Positions 12,285-23,116 of a stretch of 64,000 bases of DNA are shown here, piece by piece. The notes under the pieces were generated by a model that did no database searches, was not told the DNA's origin, and worked only from the letters and a program-made list of their open reading frames with translations. The number at the start of each line of letters is the position of its first letter. Position 1 is the first letter of the stretch. The stretch is from the NCBI RefSeq assembly GCF_958298935.1, contig NC_084924.1:32957819-33021818 (forward strand), given 5' to 3'. Source of the DNA: Phragmites australis (Eukaryota > Streptophyta > Magnoliopsida > Poales > Poaceae). Made by a program: the position numbers and the translations under genes.

Positions 12285-13760
12285 TTGCAAAATGGCCTTA
12301 GGCTGGGTTTACTGGCCTATGGGCCGTGTCAACTTGGGCTGTGGCCCAATCGTACTTTGGGCCTAATGGCCCATGCGGGTTCCCCCTCCCCGCACACAAA
12401 TAAGAGAGGAGGAAACTGGCCAGCGGTTAGGGTTAACCCTAACCACCCTGGTGCCGCCGTCGCCATCGGAGTTGGGCCAGAGCTGAGCCGACCAGGATGG
12501 AAGCAGGGCTGCCGGAGAGTCAATGCTGCCATCAGGCAGGTTGTTGCGTCGGGTAGCCGGTCGCCGTTTCTCGCCGTCGATTGGCAAGTGGCCGCGGGCC
12601 ACCAGTCGGTGCTCTGCCGCAGTGGCGCAGAGGCCACCGGTGAAGCCACCCTGGTGCAGGCGTGCCGTCGTCATCGCCGTTTGAGGGATGTCGACCGGCG
12701 TGCGCGACTGTTGGTGCTTGGGCTACACCTCCGCCAGAGGAGGCGCGACAGGAGGCCGCCTGAGGGCGGTTGCGTCAGGGTGTGGATGACGAGGAGGCCG
12801 TCGAAGGGCGAAGGGGTGAGTTGGGCGCTGTTGATGGAGTTACGCCGTCGGTGTGCTATGGCTCGATGAGATCCGGGCTGATCTGTCGAGCTGAGCGCCA
12901 AAGCAACACCAGTGTGGCTGGCTTGAGCAGGCTGCCACAACCGGGTGGTTGCCGAGGGAGGTGGCAGGGTGTCGGTCGGTGTTCGCCGAGGGCCGCCAAC
13001 GGATAGGTCGATGCACGTGGGAGATGGTTGTCACCAGACGGCGGATCCACCGGAGATGGCTGTCGCCGGATGGCGTATTTGTCGTGAGGGTGAGGCGCCG
13101 CTGAATGGGCGCGGCAGGCGTGGCTGAAATGGGTTGGCCGCAGTTAGAGGAAGACACGGCCGCTGGCATGGGCGGACCGCATCTGCCAGATATCTCCCGA
13201 CATGTGAGGCGCTACCATTCCTCAGATTCATCGGTCGTTGCCGGGCTGAGGCCATCCGTCGCCGGGCCGTGGTAGGCTTGTGCAAGCGCCGTTAGAGGGG
13301 GCAAATTGCCACTGCCGATGCGTGGTGCGAGTGGCTGACGCCATGGGGTAGGCGGTGCTAGTGTGCACCGCTGATGATAAGGAGGCAAGACGATGAGCAT
13401 ACCGGGTTGTGGACTGTGTCGCCACCTATTGGTAGATCTTGGAGATGCCACTGGTGGAGCAGGGGGTCGTTGTGTCGAGGACTTCGTGCCTCTGATCTTC
13501 GCTATGTCGAGGCCGTCGTGCCACTCTTCTTCGCTGGAGGCCGTCGAGCCTGTGCTCTTGATCTGGGTGTGACCAATTAGCAGTAAGACTAGAACAATAG
13601 TGTCTGATAACGTGTTAAAAAGAGAGATCAAGAGATTAATCTCGAAGAATAGAGTAGAAAGAATGAAACACTTATATTAATTTAATGAAATTATATATAT
13701 AATGAAAGGATATGATAAAAGATCATATCTATTGGAGAGATATATTTCTTAATAATTGAT
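12285..13760 (-). mobile_element. possible non-autonomous LTR element (GC-rich interior, copia-like PBS)
   Basis: On the minus strand, TTATCAGACAC at about 13603-13612 resembles the tRNA-Met primer-binding site of copia elements. It follows an AT-rich LTR-like stretch (about 13613-13760) that ends in AACA. The 1.3-kb interior is GC-rich with long open frames in several phases but no gag or pol motif. A second LTR was not located near 12.28 kb. I therefore regard the open frames as composition artefacts. Confidence 0.3.
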
Positions 13761-14173
13761 CACATAAGTTACACTTAAAAAATATGTATTCGTAAGAAGT
13801 AGCCCCTTCGTCTATAGTCTCCATCCGATCGTCTGCTTTGTCAGAGCCTGTCGAGTGGCAGCACAAATAGTTGCGTACTACTCTATCGAGCAAAAGAGCC
13901 GCTGGTGGTCGAGGTAGCCATCGCACGATCGTAACGCCACTGTCACGCAGCAGCGGCGGCGCAGTTGGGTCCATGTGTCGCGCACCTGGGCCGCTGGCGG
14001 TGCAAATGGGGCATCATCCTGAGGTGGCCTCACTCGCCGTCACCCGGGCCTAATCCTAAAGCGGGTCGCAATCGGAGAATGTCTTCCTGCTAATTCCATG
14101 GCGTAATCATGCTTTGGCATTAGCCGCTTGCTTTTGCATTGGGCGATGACTCATGCTGTCAGCCTTCGCCTCG

Positions 14174-14181
14174 CTATAAAA
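14174..14181 (+). promoter_or_regulatory. candidate TATA box for the acid phosphatase gene
   Basis: CTATAAAATCC lies about 380 bp upstream of the chosen ATG at 14554. With a start near 14205 the 5' leader would be long or spliced. The TATA match is good but the link to the gene is inferred. Confidence 0.4.
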
Positions 14182-14553
14182 TCCATGCACCGAGTGCTAC
14201 TTGGTCACCACCTGGCTTGCTCTTGGCTGCTGCGTTGGCGTTGGCACATCAAGGTAGTTGCAGGCGTACTCTCTCTATCTCATGCTGTATTACCATTACC
14301 ATTTTGACTCTACTTTCTTTCTGTCTTTCTTTGGTCTTGAAACGGATTATGATGGTGACATGAAATAAATCTCGTGATTTTGTTGTAAGTGGTGTAATTC
14401 GATCTTCAAAGAAAAAAAGCTGCCATGCATGAACACCCTTTCGAGTGAATTCTTTTGATATGTATCAGCCACTGCCAACTTACATGGATAATGCCTGCAG
14501 AGGCTGGCTGCGGTCCCTCGGTGAAACCAGGGCTCATGAGCAACGTTGTTCCG

Positions 14554-15606
14554 ATGGCCTCCCGGACGCTCGTCTTGTGGCAGCGGTTCACGCTGCTGCT
14601 GCTGCTGCTTCCGCATCTCTTCCTCAACCCCGCCAGCGCGAGGCAGTGCTTCTGGCCGAGCCCGGCGCCCGAGGACGCCTCCTGCCTGAGCTGGCGCGTC
14701 ATGGTGGAGGCGAACAACGCCAGGGGTTGGCTCACGGTTCCCGAGCAGTGCGTCGGGTACGTCAGGGGCTACATGACGCGGGGCCAGTACGGGCGGGACC
14801 TTGCCGGCGTCATGGAGCAGGCGTCCGCCTACGTCGACCAGGTCGACGCCGACGCCGACGGCCTCGACGCCTGGGTCCTCGACATCGACGACACCTGCCT
14901 CTCCAACCTGTTCTACTACGAGGCCAAGCAATTCGGGTACGGACGGCTCGACTGCTCGCTCTCTCCTGTCCATTTCGTTCTCTGCACAACGAAGATTTGG
15001 TGTGACAGATGGTTCGGAAATGTCTCGTCCAGGGCGTACGATCCTTTGGCCTTCAAGTCGTGGGCGAGCAAGGAGGCTTGCCCGGGGATCCCTCCGGTTC
15101 GTGAGCTCTTCGCGACGCTGCTGGACAAGGGGTTCAAGGTTTTCCTTCTCTCCGGCAGGGACGAGGAGACCCTGGGCTCATGCACGGCCGAGAATCTGGA
15201 GGCAGAGGGATTCTCGGGATACGAGAGGCTCGTCATGAGGTATCAAGAAACTTTCTTTTGGTCGGAGTCGAGTTGTGAACTTTAACACCCGTAGTGCGTC
15301 TTCGATGCATTCGACTGACTGCCAAATAGGAAGAACCTGGGCCGTCTTCTTTGACTAGCGACCCGTCACCATCTCTGTTTCCATCAACGTCACCAGGTTA
15401 TTAACGTGGTCCGTGCCATGTCTCGCAGAACCCCGGAGTACCGAGGGCAGGGCTCGTCGCTGTTCAAGTCGGCGATGAGGAAGCAGCTCGTGGAGGAAGG
15501 CTACAGGATCCGCGGCAACGTCGGGGACCAGTGGAGCGACCTGCAGGGCGATTGCATCGGCGACCGCGTGTTTAAGATACCGAACCCCATGTACTTCGTC
15601 CCGTGA
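14554..15606 (+). CDS. HAD-superfamily acid phosphatase / vegetative storage protein-like
   Basis: Predicted secreted or vacuolar phosphomonoesterase of HAD subfamily IIIB (plant acid phosphatase, VSP family). Exons are 14554-14936, 15033-15239 and 15429-15606, all GT-AG, giving about 255 aa, the usual family length. Residues 1-30 form a signal peptide with a leucine run. The catalytic loop is LDIDDT, with Asp110 and Asp112; the family usually reads DIDET. Then come LLSGRDEET and, near the end, GNVGDQWSDL with Asp230 as a metal ligand. The protein ends in the family-typical NPMYFVP. Two upstream in-frame ATGs (14536, 14491) exist, but 14554 puts the signal peptide at the N terminus. Intron 1 is 96 bp and free of in-frame stops, so its retention would insert 32 residues without a frameshift. 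Some family members, such as soybean VSPs, have lost the nucleophilic Asp; here it is present. Confidence 0.9.
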
Positions 15607-16011
15607 AGCAAATTGGCCAGTCATGGCCTGCCTGAGTAATTCATCAAGCATACAAACGACGCAGTGAAAGCGTGTTGTAAACGAATGGCCAATGTGGAAG
15701 AAGCACAGGCCGTAAAAACATAGTATAATCGAAGAACCTTTCTCTTTTACTTCAATATCTGAATGTGCCTGTAACAAGTAACGCAGTTGACAATCCTTTC
15801 ACACCGGAAAGAGCTAGGAATGCAGCAAGGATTTCTCCCATGACAAAGCAGTGGGCTGCAGGGTGGATCCAAGACGAGCCGAAGCAAATTCGGCTAACCG
15901 CAGTCACCTCCGGCCGGCAGAAGCAGAATTGCGGAATCCCCTGCTGTCATGTGATATCCCGGAAGCAGGCCGCACCGGCAGGCACGAGCACAGCGACCGG
16001 TTCAGACCAGC
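15607..16011. other. 3' UTR of acid phosphatase and spacer
   Basis: Transcript tail followed by unassigned DNA. No canonical AATAAA was found; AT-rich stretches near 15715-15760 could serve for polyadenylation. Confidence 0.35.
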
Positions 16012-16265
16012 AGAATATATGCTTATTTGGAAAAATTGTATGTATAGGCTACTGCAGCTCGTTTAACGGGCGAGAACAAAATCTTGTTGGTCGACGGGTA
16101 AGAACTTGTGAGGTATGACGCTTAGTACATTAAATAACTGGAGAGAAAAAGTTCCCACATATTCAGTGGGTGAGAACTTGATCTTACACGTTGAATGAGC
16201 GAGACCTCCGCGGCTGTAGCACCGGATGGACCCACTCAAAAGGTCTCGCCCGTTGGATTGGCGAG
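16012..16265 (+). repeat. left arm of a long inverted repeat bounding a 9.5-kb segment
   Basis: This arm matches the reverse complement of 25320-25556 over about 200-240 bp, roughly 75% identical by eye. Shared landmarks include AGAATATAT, GCGAGAACAA-ATCT, GCTTAGT-CATTAAATAAC and ATTCAGTGGG-GAGAACTTG. It contains repeated CGTT-AACG-GCGAGA-like units. Long arms suggest a Mutator-like or similar DNA element, but no 9-bp TSD was identified. Confidence 0.55.
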
Positions 16266-17490
16266 ACCTTTCAAGTATTTAATCCGCCCAAGCCACCCGA
16301 GAGGAGGGGAGGGGAGGGGAGAGGATGGGAGAGAGGAAAATTGTGCGGCGAAGTTCTGTTAGAGGAAAAATGTATATTTTTTTCTCTGATTTATTTATAA
16401 ACCAGGTAGGATAGCCACTAGTGCTAAGTTTTGACATAGGTTAGATGCTAGATCTATAATTTTTTTGAAACTTGATAGGATAGTCACGAGATGTATGTTA
16501 GAATGTAGATATAGTTTTAGAATTAGGGTTAGATATACTTTAGCAATTAGATCTTTTTTTAACATATTTTTAGCATTTTTATGTAGTATTTAGACATATG
16601 TTAGGTATGAGATGTAGGATTTACATATAATATAGACATAACTGAGGTAGTAGATGTAATATTTTGATGTGTTGGATATAGCGATCCGGGTATATTTTGT
16701 TGCAGTATAGATTATTTGTTGGGCTACGTTTATAATCAATTTTTCATTGTAGATGTAGTTTTACATAATTATTTCTGTTCTTTCGCAATAATGTTAGTAT
16801 TTTTGTCGATAGTTGCTAGATATGTCGGATATGTGAAAATTTATGATTTTTTATGAGGACAATGAAACATTATATGGTTCGAAAGAGGTAGTAATGTCTG
16901 TATTTCACTTAATGGACAAAAGTATCTCGAGAGCTATGCACAAAAATGTCAGACACTTGTACATCTGGTTAATGTGAGATTTCAAAATAGACCTCAAAAT
17001 TCAAGAGATGACTGTTAGCATTGTGAGCAACCAAGTAAGAGATTGTGTGTACTGAGAGGTGTACCCACTCTGAGAAGATTTAGTGTGGAAGATTTACCTG
17101 TAGTATGTTGTGCACAGAGGTTGACTTCCTATGTTGCTTGTGCAATGGAAGAATAAGTAGGCAGTGAAGGAGATGCAGGGTGAGGGTATGCAGAAGAGGA
17201 GGGTGATGAGAAAGAGTAGGAGGATGATGTCGATTCAGATGATGCATATTCATCAAAGTATCCGACTGAATCGATCGGCGAGGTAGACGAGGGGAAACGA
17301 ATCCCTTCTCTAATTGAATAGATAGAGCGAGATGATCTTCAGGCTAATGAATTCCTTAAGTATGACATCTTGGATGATGAGGACAATACTCCTGTTTCCG
17401 CAAACTGAAACAATCCCAACTTCAACAATCTTGTGGTGAATGAGGGAAATCAAATCCTATTTTGACAACTAGAACACATCGATATTACTC
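16266..17490. other. interior of the inverted-repeat segment, decayed coding remnant
   Basis: About 16.3-16.8 kb is T-rich with a GGGGA repeat near 16310. From about 17165 to 17430 the + strand reads as an acidic, Asp/Glu-rich peptide interrupted by stops. Such acidic regions occur in transposase genes, but I recognise no family. Confidence 0.3.
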
Positions 17491-17680
17491 CTAGTTGTTC
17501 CTCTGACCCGCCATACGAGGCGGGATATAACATCTTCTGACGTTTCTGGCTCTCTCTTGGTGCAATTGTTCATGTAGTTCCTCGATGAAGACATGAAGGT
17601 GATGGATGTATTCTTGAATGTGTGGTTCTATCTGTGGGTCAATCCAGTATTGGAACCCGCAATCATCCATCTGGAAAAAG
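17491..17680 (-). pseudogene. GRF-type zinc-finger-like fragment
   Basis: The minus strand encodes MDDCGFQYWIDP followed by PHIQEYIHHLHVFIEELHEQ. This resembles the end of grass GRF-type zinc-finger proteins (DDCGF-EW-DP then a helical segment). A plausible acceptor (TTTTTCCAG) sits at its 5' edge. The upstream cysteine-bearing part was not found. It lies within the transposon-rich 16-25 kb segment, so it is probably captured or relic sequence. Confidence 0.4.
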
Positions 17681-17799
17681 TGATAGATGAGATAAGTAAA
17701 TGGTGTTGAGATAATAGAAAAGAAAATGATTATTATTTGTTCATACTCTGAAATGTGGACAACGAAAGAATCAACAGCCTGTGTCACCAAAATGCTCAT

Positions 17800-19050
17800 A
17801 AACTTGGATTACAACATCATCTCGTACCGACCAAAACAAGCAAGGAAGATCATTATGGTTTCCGTAGTAATCTCTACTATAGACGTCTAAATGGGGGTGT
17901 GGAGACGATGGATCGATGGGGCCATCGGGAGGATGAGGGTACGTCACTGTCTCGATTCAATTCAAGGTCAGAAGATGTGTGATTAGAGAGTTAATTGGAT
18001 TTTGTTTATATATAAGAAGTCCTAACGATAGTGGATAGATGTGGTAGCACTGAAAAACCTATTGTCTAGTTTGCACTGACCTATTAGGGGAAGCACCGAA
18101 AAGTCTATTCGCTAGGCTACACCGGCCTATTAGGGATACCACTGAAGACTGTATAGTTTCTGAAACCTACTCTATATTAAGGTGAAAACCAGCGTTGACA
18201 CATAGGCCAGAGTGTGTTAGAGGTAGGGGCCAGGTTAGGGGTGCCGTTATGTCAAACAATTAATTGTTGGTTTGCAACTTTTCACATCGAAACCATTCGT
18301 ATTTACATACCCTACCACTAATACATTCAGGATACATTGCTTCTAGTCATACTGAATTGACATCACTCTCATAAACTACAGCAACGATAGTATGATACAC
18401 GTAGCATACGACACATGAATGCTTTACGTGGAATATATTGGCGGTAACAAACTCAATGGTCAGCACTAGTTAAACCATCCTTCCAGCGAGAGGCAACAAT
18501 AACTCCTTTCTGAACTTTTGTAGAATAAAATGATCACACTAAGCAATAATTTTCACAGAGAATCTCTGCCAAACATCAATACCACAACTTTTCTAGCTTT
18601 CACAGAGAATCCCATGCTCCAGCTCCTAGCCATACCCATGCACTCAGTCCATGCACAAACTCCTAGCTACCATAAATAACCCCACCCTCAAGCATGGATA
18701 GACCACTCATTCCTCAGCTCTCTCAACTGTAATATCTTCCTCAGCAACACCAAGCTCACCCAAGAAATATTGGAAATTTTTCATCCCTAGGGAGTCAAAC
18801 CGCTGATGTGCTTGTGTAATGACCCTTGTGTGCTTCGCGAGTCACATGACATCTTCTACACCTATAGAATACGTTTCTTCATGTGTGCCAACTACTAGTA
18901 TGACCCATCTCAACATTGGCCATACGAGTACCCACTGGTATAGCGATATAGATCACTCCCGTGACACTTTCCATATGATTTCATGCATTGTCTTACTAAT
19001 CTCTACTCTTGTTTTATTTCCCCAGTATCCTCCACATATCTGATGGGATG
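17800..19050. other. unassigned DNA inside the inverted-repeat segment
   Basis: No supported gene. Duplicated short blocks around 18040-18170 (AGCACTGAAAA-CCTATTG and GCACCGAAAAGTCTATT) look like a local degenerate repeat. The rest is anonymous. Confidence 0.35.
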
Positions 19051-19279
19051 GCTGGACATGGAGCAAACTGAGGACCAAAAGCGGTGGGTCGACATGAGCA
19101 TGCGGTGAAGGACGCAAGCTTACGAACATCGGGAGTACGAGCAACATCAGGAACAACTACGACTCAAGCATCAGGAGGAGGAGCGCATGAGAAAGGCAAC
19201 GAAGGAGCGCACCGTGACTAAGGCACGCGAAGAAGAGAGAGAAAAGAAGCGAGAGAGGGCTCGTCACGCTAAGGCGTAG
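19050..19279 (+). pseudogene. remnant of a Glu/Arg-rich coiled-coil protein C terminus
   Basis: One frame reads a strongly charged helix-forming stretch (…EQLRLKHQEEERMRKATKER…) and ends at a TAG at 19277-19279. A TGA near 19108 interrupts the same frame, so the gene is decayed. No family is recognised. The LTR element at 19289 begins ten bases past the stop. Confidence 0.35.
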
Positions 19280-19619
19280 GGCCCCGATTGAAAGTGCATC
19301 TAGGCCCCCCTATATGGGTTTTGGATAATTGATGATAAATGATTAAGGTACTAATGAGTTTAATGAGATTATGAATAGGTTTTAGTCCCATTAAAGATGT
19401 TAAACGATGTTGTCGTCCCTCAAAAGGAAAATAGAAACAACACGTGGGTACTTAATAGTTCTAATTGATTTAATTTTTGAATTTTTGTATATGTATGCCA
19501 TACTATCAAGAGGGATGCATTTAGATTGTCTTGAGGATGTCTCAGTGATCAAATTATCCTTTTATAAAAAAGATGAGAGACACAAATCACCTCACAAACA
19601 TCGGATTTTCAAAGTTGCT

Positions 19620-19910
19620 CTGTGTACCTGGAAGTTCCGGGTGCAACTTGAAAGTTCCGGGTGAAGCTCCGAGAAAGGGTACTCGATTTTCTTTTTAAAA
19701 CCAACCGAGAAGTTCCGAGCTATTCCAGAAGTTCTAGATGCCAGAACCTCTGGATTGAGTCCGGGCTGGGTTGCTCGGTTAGGATCTCAATGCTTAACTC
19801 AAAAGTTGTAGGCCGAACCAGATGTTCCGGGTGCCGAAACCTCCGGATTCTTTTCGAGCAGGGGTCCTTAGTTACTAAGTCTCGAGCTAACCCAGAAGTT
19901 CTGGGTTAGT
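19620..19910 (+). repeat. array of CCGGAAGTTCCGG-like palindromes in the 5' LTR
   Basis: Many partial copies of GGAAGTTCCGGGT and its complement recur every 15-40 bp. The 3' LTR carries the matching array at about 23625-23900, and both LTRs have a second cluster near their 3' ends (about 20680-20745 and 24590-24660). Confidence 0.7.
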
Positions 19911-20875
19911 GCAGACAAGCTGCATAACAACTAGTTTTTGGGGGTTGGGTATAAATACCCCATCACTCCTTCCCTTTATTTTCTTTTGAGCAAACAAAAA
20001 GACAAAAGCATTTATAGCCATTAAATAGCTCTCCAACTCCCTTAGGCATTAAATCTTACAAGATTTTGAGAGTTGGGTTGAGTGATTGAGTGCTAGTGAG
20101 TCTCATTCAAGACTTTGAGCACTTGAGTTCATCATCAAGCCGGTAGATTTCGCGTTCGTTACTCTTTGAGCCTTGAGCTTCTAGATGGCTAGACGTCGCC
20201 CACCGAAAACCTAAGCTTGTGGAGTGCCGCGAGATGTTTGTGAAGGTTCATCCTCGCCTTCATAAGGAAAGAGGACTTTGAGTAATCCCAAACTCGATCT
20301 TCATGGTCGCTTGGTGAGGAATAGGGTTGAAAGAGACTCGACTCTTTGTGAGCACCTCAACGGTGACGGATACTCAATTTAAAGTGAGTAAACAGAATTC
20401 CATACTCGATCTCATAGATCTCTATAGAATTCTGTGGACTGTAGGGTCATTAGATCCAAACTTCGGGAAATAAATTCTTATCTCCTTTATTTTCTTTGTG
20501 TTCTTTGTTGTTCTAGTTGACTTTTGGGCGTTTTGCCTCGACCTACGTGTTTGTGAGTTTGTGGCGGCAGGTGAAAGGTGGAATATACTTTACGCTTACT
20601 TTGGAACCTGTGGTAACAACTAGATTTAACTAAAAGTACATAGGTGTTGTTTGCTTTCGATTTTGTTCTATTATCCGGAAAGTTCGGGTTGAACTTGGAA
20701 TTTCCGGTACTCAAAAGTTCTGGATTAAACCTGGAAGTTCCGAATTCTGTTAATCTGCTTTGAAGTTTTTAATTTTTAGGAAAGCCTATTCACCCCCTCT
20801 AGACGATATCTTGTACATTCAATTAGTATCAGAGCTTAATCTCCTATAAGGCTTCAACGCTTGGAGAATTTGAAG

Positions 20876-21398
20876 ATGTCGACATCCGGGAACAAAGCTC
20901 GAAAAGTCCTAAAGATGATACATCGGGTGATGAAAAGAACAAGGGATTTGAGATCGGTTTCAATTATGACAAATTAAATGCATCTCTTTTTTACATTTCT
21001 GTGCTGTCCAGGCGTGCGCCATATTTTGATGACACACATTATACCGCGTGGAGGTACAAAATAAAATTGCATCTAATATCTCTTCGTCCAAGTATTTGAT
21101 AGATTGTGTGTACATGTTTTAAACTACTGGATGAAGACATTGGGCTCACTCCCGAACAAGAGAAATACCTTCAACGTAATCCACAAGCCGCAAGCGTGCT
21201 ACTTGCTGCCTTGAGCCCTGAGGTGTTTAACAAGATGGATGGGCTTGAGAAGGCTAAAGTGATATGTGACACACTCTAAGTCGCACATGAAGGTACAACA
21301 AGTATGAGAGAATCAAAGATAGAGTTGCTTGAAGGGAAATTGAAAAGATTCACGATGAAAGGTGATGAAACCCCTTAAGCAATGTATTCTGAGGTCAA
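20876..21398 (+). pseudogene. copia gag fragment
   Basis: The region reads as a gag (UBN2-like) protein: a FNYDKLNAS start, then a stretch around DDTHYTAWRYKIKLHL, then NPQAASVLLAALSPEVFNKM and a helical segment ending near SKIELLEGKLKRF. It has frameshifts and several stops. It breaks off at about 21398, where an inverted LTR fragment begins. The ATG at 20876 follows the primer site by about 45 bp. Confidence 0.75.
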
Positions 21399-21399
21399 T

Positions 21400-22783
21400 C
21401 TGAAACTTCCGTGTTCCAGAAGTTCCAAGCTCAACCCGGATATTTCGGTTGGAGCATGAAATTGAAAAATAAGAACATCTAAGCAAGTATAGATGATTCT
21501 AAGTGTTACCACATGTTCCAAATGACATGTAGAGGCCTGTCAACGGAACACTTGCAACCACAAACACACAAACACGTAGATCGGGCAAATTGCCAAAAAG
21601 TCAACTAGAGCAAGAATGAACACAAGAATGAAAAGGACACACGAATTTATTTCCCGAAGTTCGAATTCAAAGATCCTACATCTCCATTGAGGTACTCACA
21701 AAGAGCCTGGTCTCTTTCGACCCTAATCCTCACCAAGCGACCACAAAGATCGAGCTTGGCTTACTCGATTGTCCTCTTCTCTTGCGGAGGTAAGGATGAC
21801 CTTCATAAATGTCACATAGCACTCCACAATCTTGGGTGCTTACTGGGCAACGCCTAGCCGTCTAGGAGGATGAACCTGCAAGAGTAACAAATGCGGCTCG
21901 ATCGACTTGACGATGAACTCAAGTGCTCAAAAATTTGAATGTGGCTCACTAGCACTCAATCTCTCGCTCTAACTCTCAAATTCTTGCAAGAATTTATGCC
22001 CTAAAGGAGTGGAGAGAGCTATTGAATGGCTAGGCTTTTGTCTCGTGGTTGTTCAGTAGCAAAAGAAGGGAGGGGTGAAAGGGGTATTTAATCCCTTCCC
22101 CCTAAAACTAGCTATTATGCACCTTTTTCTACTAACCCAAAACTTCTTGGTTGGCGTGAGACTTAGCACCAGAGGACCCTCGCTTAGAAGCTAACCAGGA
22201 GGGTCCGGACACAACACAGAATTCGAAAGTTTCGAACCAACCCGAAACTTCTCGGTACAGACTAGAAAGGAATTTGAGGACCCCCGACCGGAATCCATTC
22301 TAAAGGTTCCGACAACCCGGAAATTCCGGGTCAACACGAAACTTCTGGGTTGACTTAAAATATCAAACCGAGCACCCATGCGTAGAGCTCCACCTAGGGG
22401 TTCCAGCTACCTGGAACATCCGAGTTGTACCCGGAACTTCTGGGTACACATAGTAACTTTGAAAAACCGGTGTTTGTGGGGTGATTTGTGTCTCTCATCT
22501 TTAGGTTAAAAAGGTTACTTTGAGCACTGAGACACCTTCAAGAATATCTATACGCATTGCTCTTGATAGTACAATTTATTTATACTCAAATTCAAAAATA
22601 AAATCAATTTAAATCTAATGAGTAACGACGTGTCGCTTCTCTTTTTTTTTTGAGGGACGCCAACGCCTTTTAACATCTTCAATGGGACTAATACCTGTCC
22701 ATAACCTCATTAAACTTATTAGTCACTTAATCGTTTGTCATCAACTATCCAAAACCTACTTAGAGAGCCTAGATGCACTTTCA
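21400..22783 (-). mobile_element. inverted LTR fragment nested in the copia element
   Basis: Reverse-complemented, this is the same LTR family. Its right edge at 22783 is the LTR start (TGAAAGTGCATCTAG). Its left edge near 21400 is cut inside the LTR, so the far end is missing. Shared blocks include the palindrome motifs and the CTCGATCTT-TGGTCGCTTGGTGAGGA region. Confidence 0.75.
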
Positions 22784-23116
22784 GAGTACATGGCCAAGAA
22801 AAATTATCCAATCTTCAATGAAGTCATAGTAGCTTGTGAGCATAAGAGGGTAAAGAAAATCATGGGGATGAAGTATGATTGGAGTGAAGAAGTCATAGCT
22901 CAATTCTATGCAACACTCCACTATGATCATGAAGAGAACCAAACAATGCATTGGTTGATTAAAGGAGAAAAATACAAGATCAAATATAATTCTTTTGGTC
23001 GCTTGTTTGGATTTGATGTTCGTAATACTATCAAATCAAGGATTCACAATGAGGAACAACTTTCCACCTATGACTTGAACTTCATGTATGATTATCATCT
23101 TGGTGAAGTGGCATGA
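22784..23116 (+). pseudogene. fragment of the extra retroelement ORF (putative plant transposon protein-like)
   Basis: The coding sequence begins abruptly at 22784, right after the inverted LTR, and reads through to a TGA. It includes KIMGMKYDWSEEVIAQFYAT, HWLIKGEKYKI and FGRLFGFDV, which resemble the plant retroelement domain called putative plant transposon protein. The apparent first 34 codons upstream are LTR sequence and not part of it. The related minus-strand ORF at 55508-59205 belongs to the same class. Confidence 0.6.

Noticed and set aside
12285..13631. Dense long open frames on both strands
   Set aside because: GC-rich composition opens several phases at once; none shows a domain, splice pattern or ATG context.
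14445..15238. Arg-rich frames overlapping the acid phosphatase exon
   Set aside because: Out-of-frame shadows of a GC-rich exon; the HAD frame explains the region.
22682..22783. N-terminal 34 codons of the open frame running into the ORF3 fragment
   Set aside because: This part is inverted LTR sequence; the coding relic begins at 22784.
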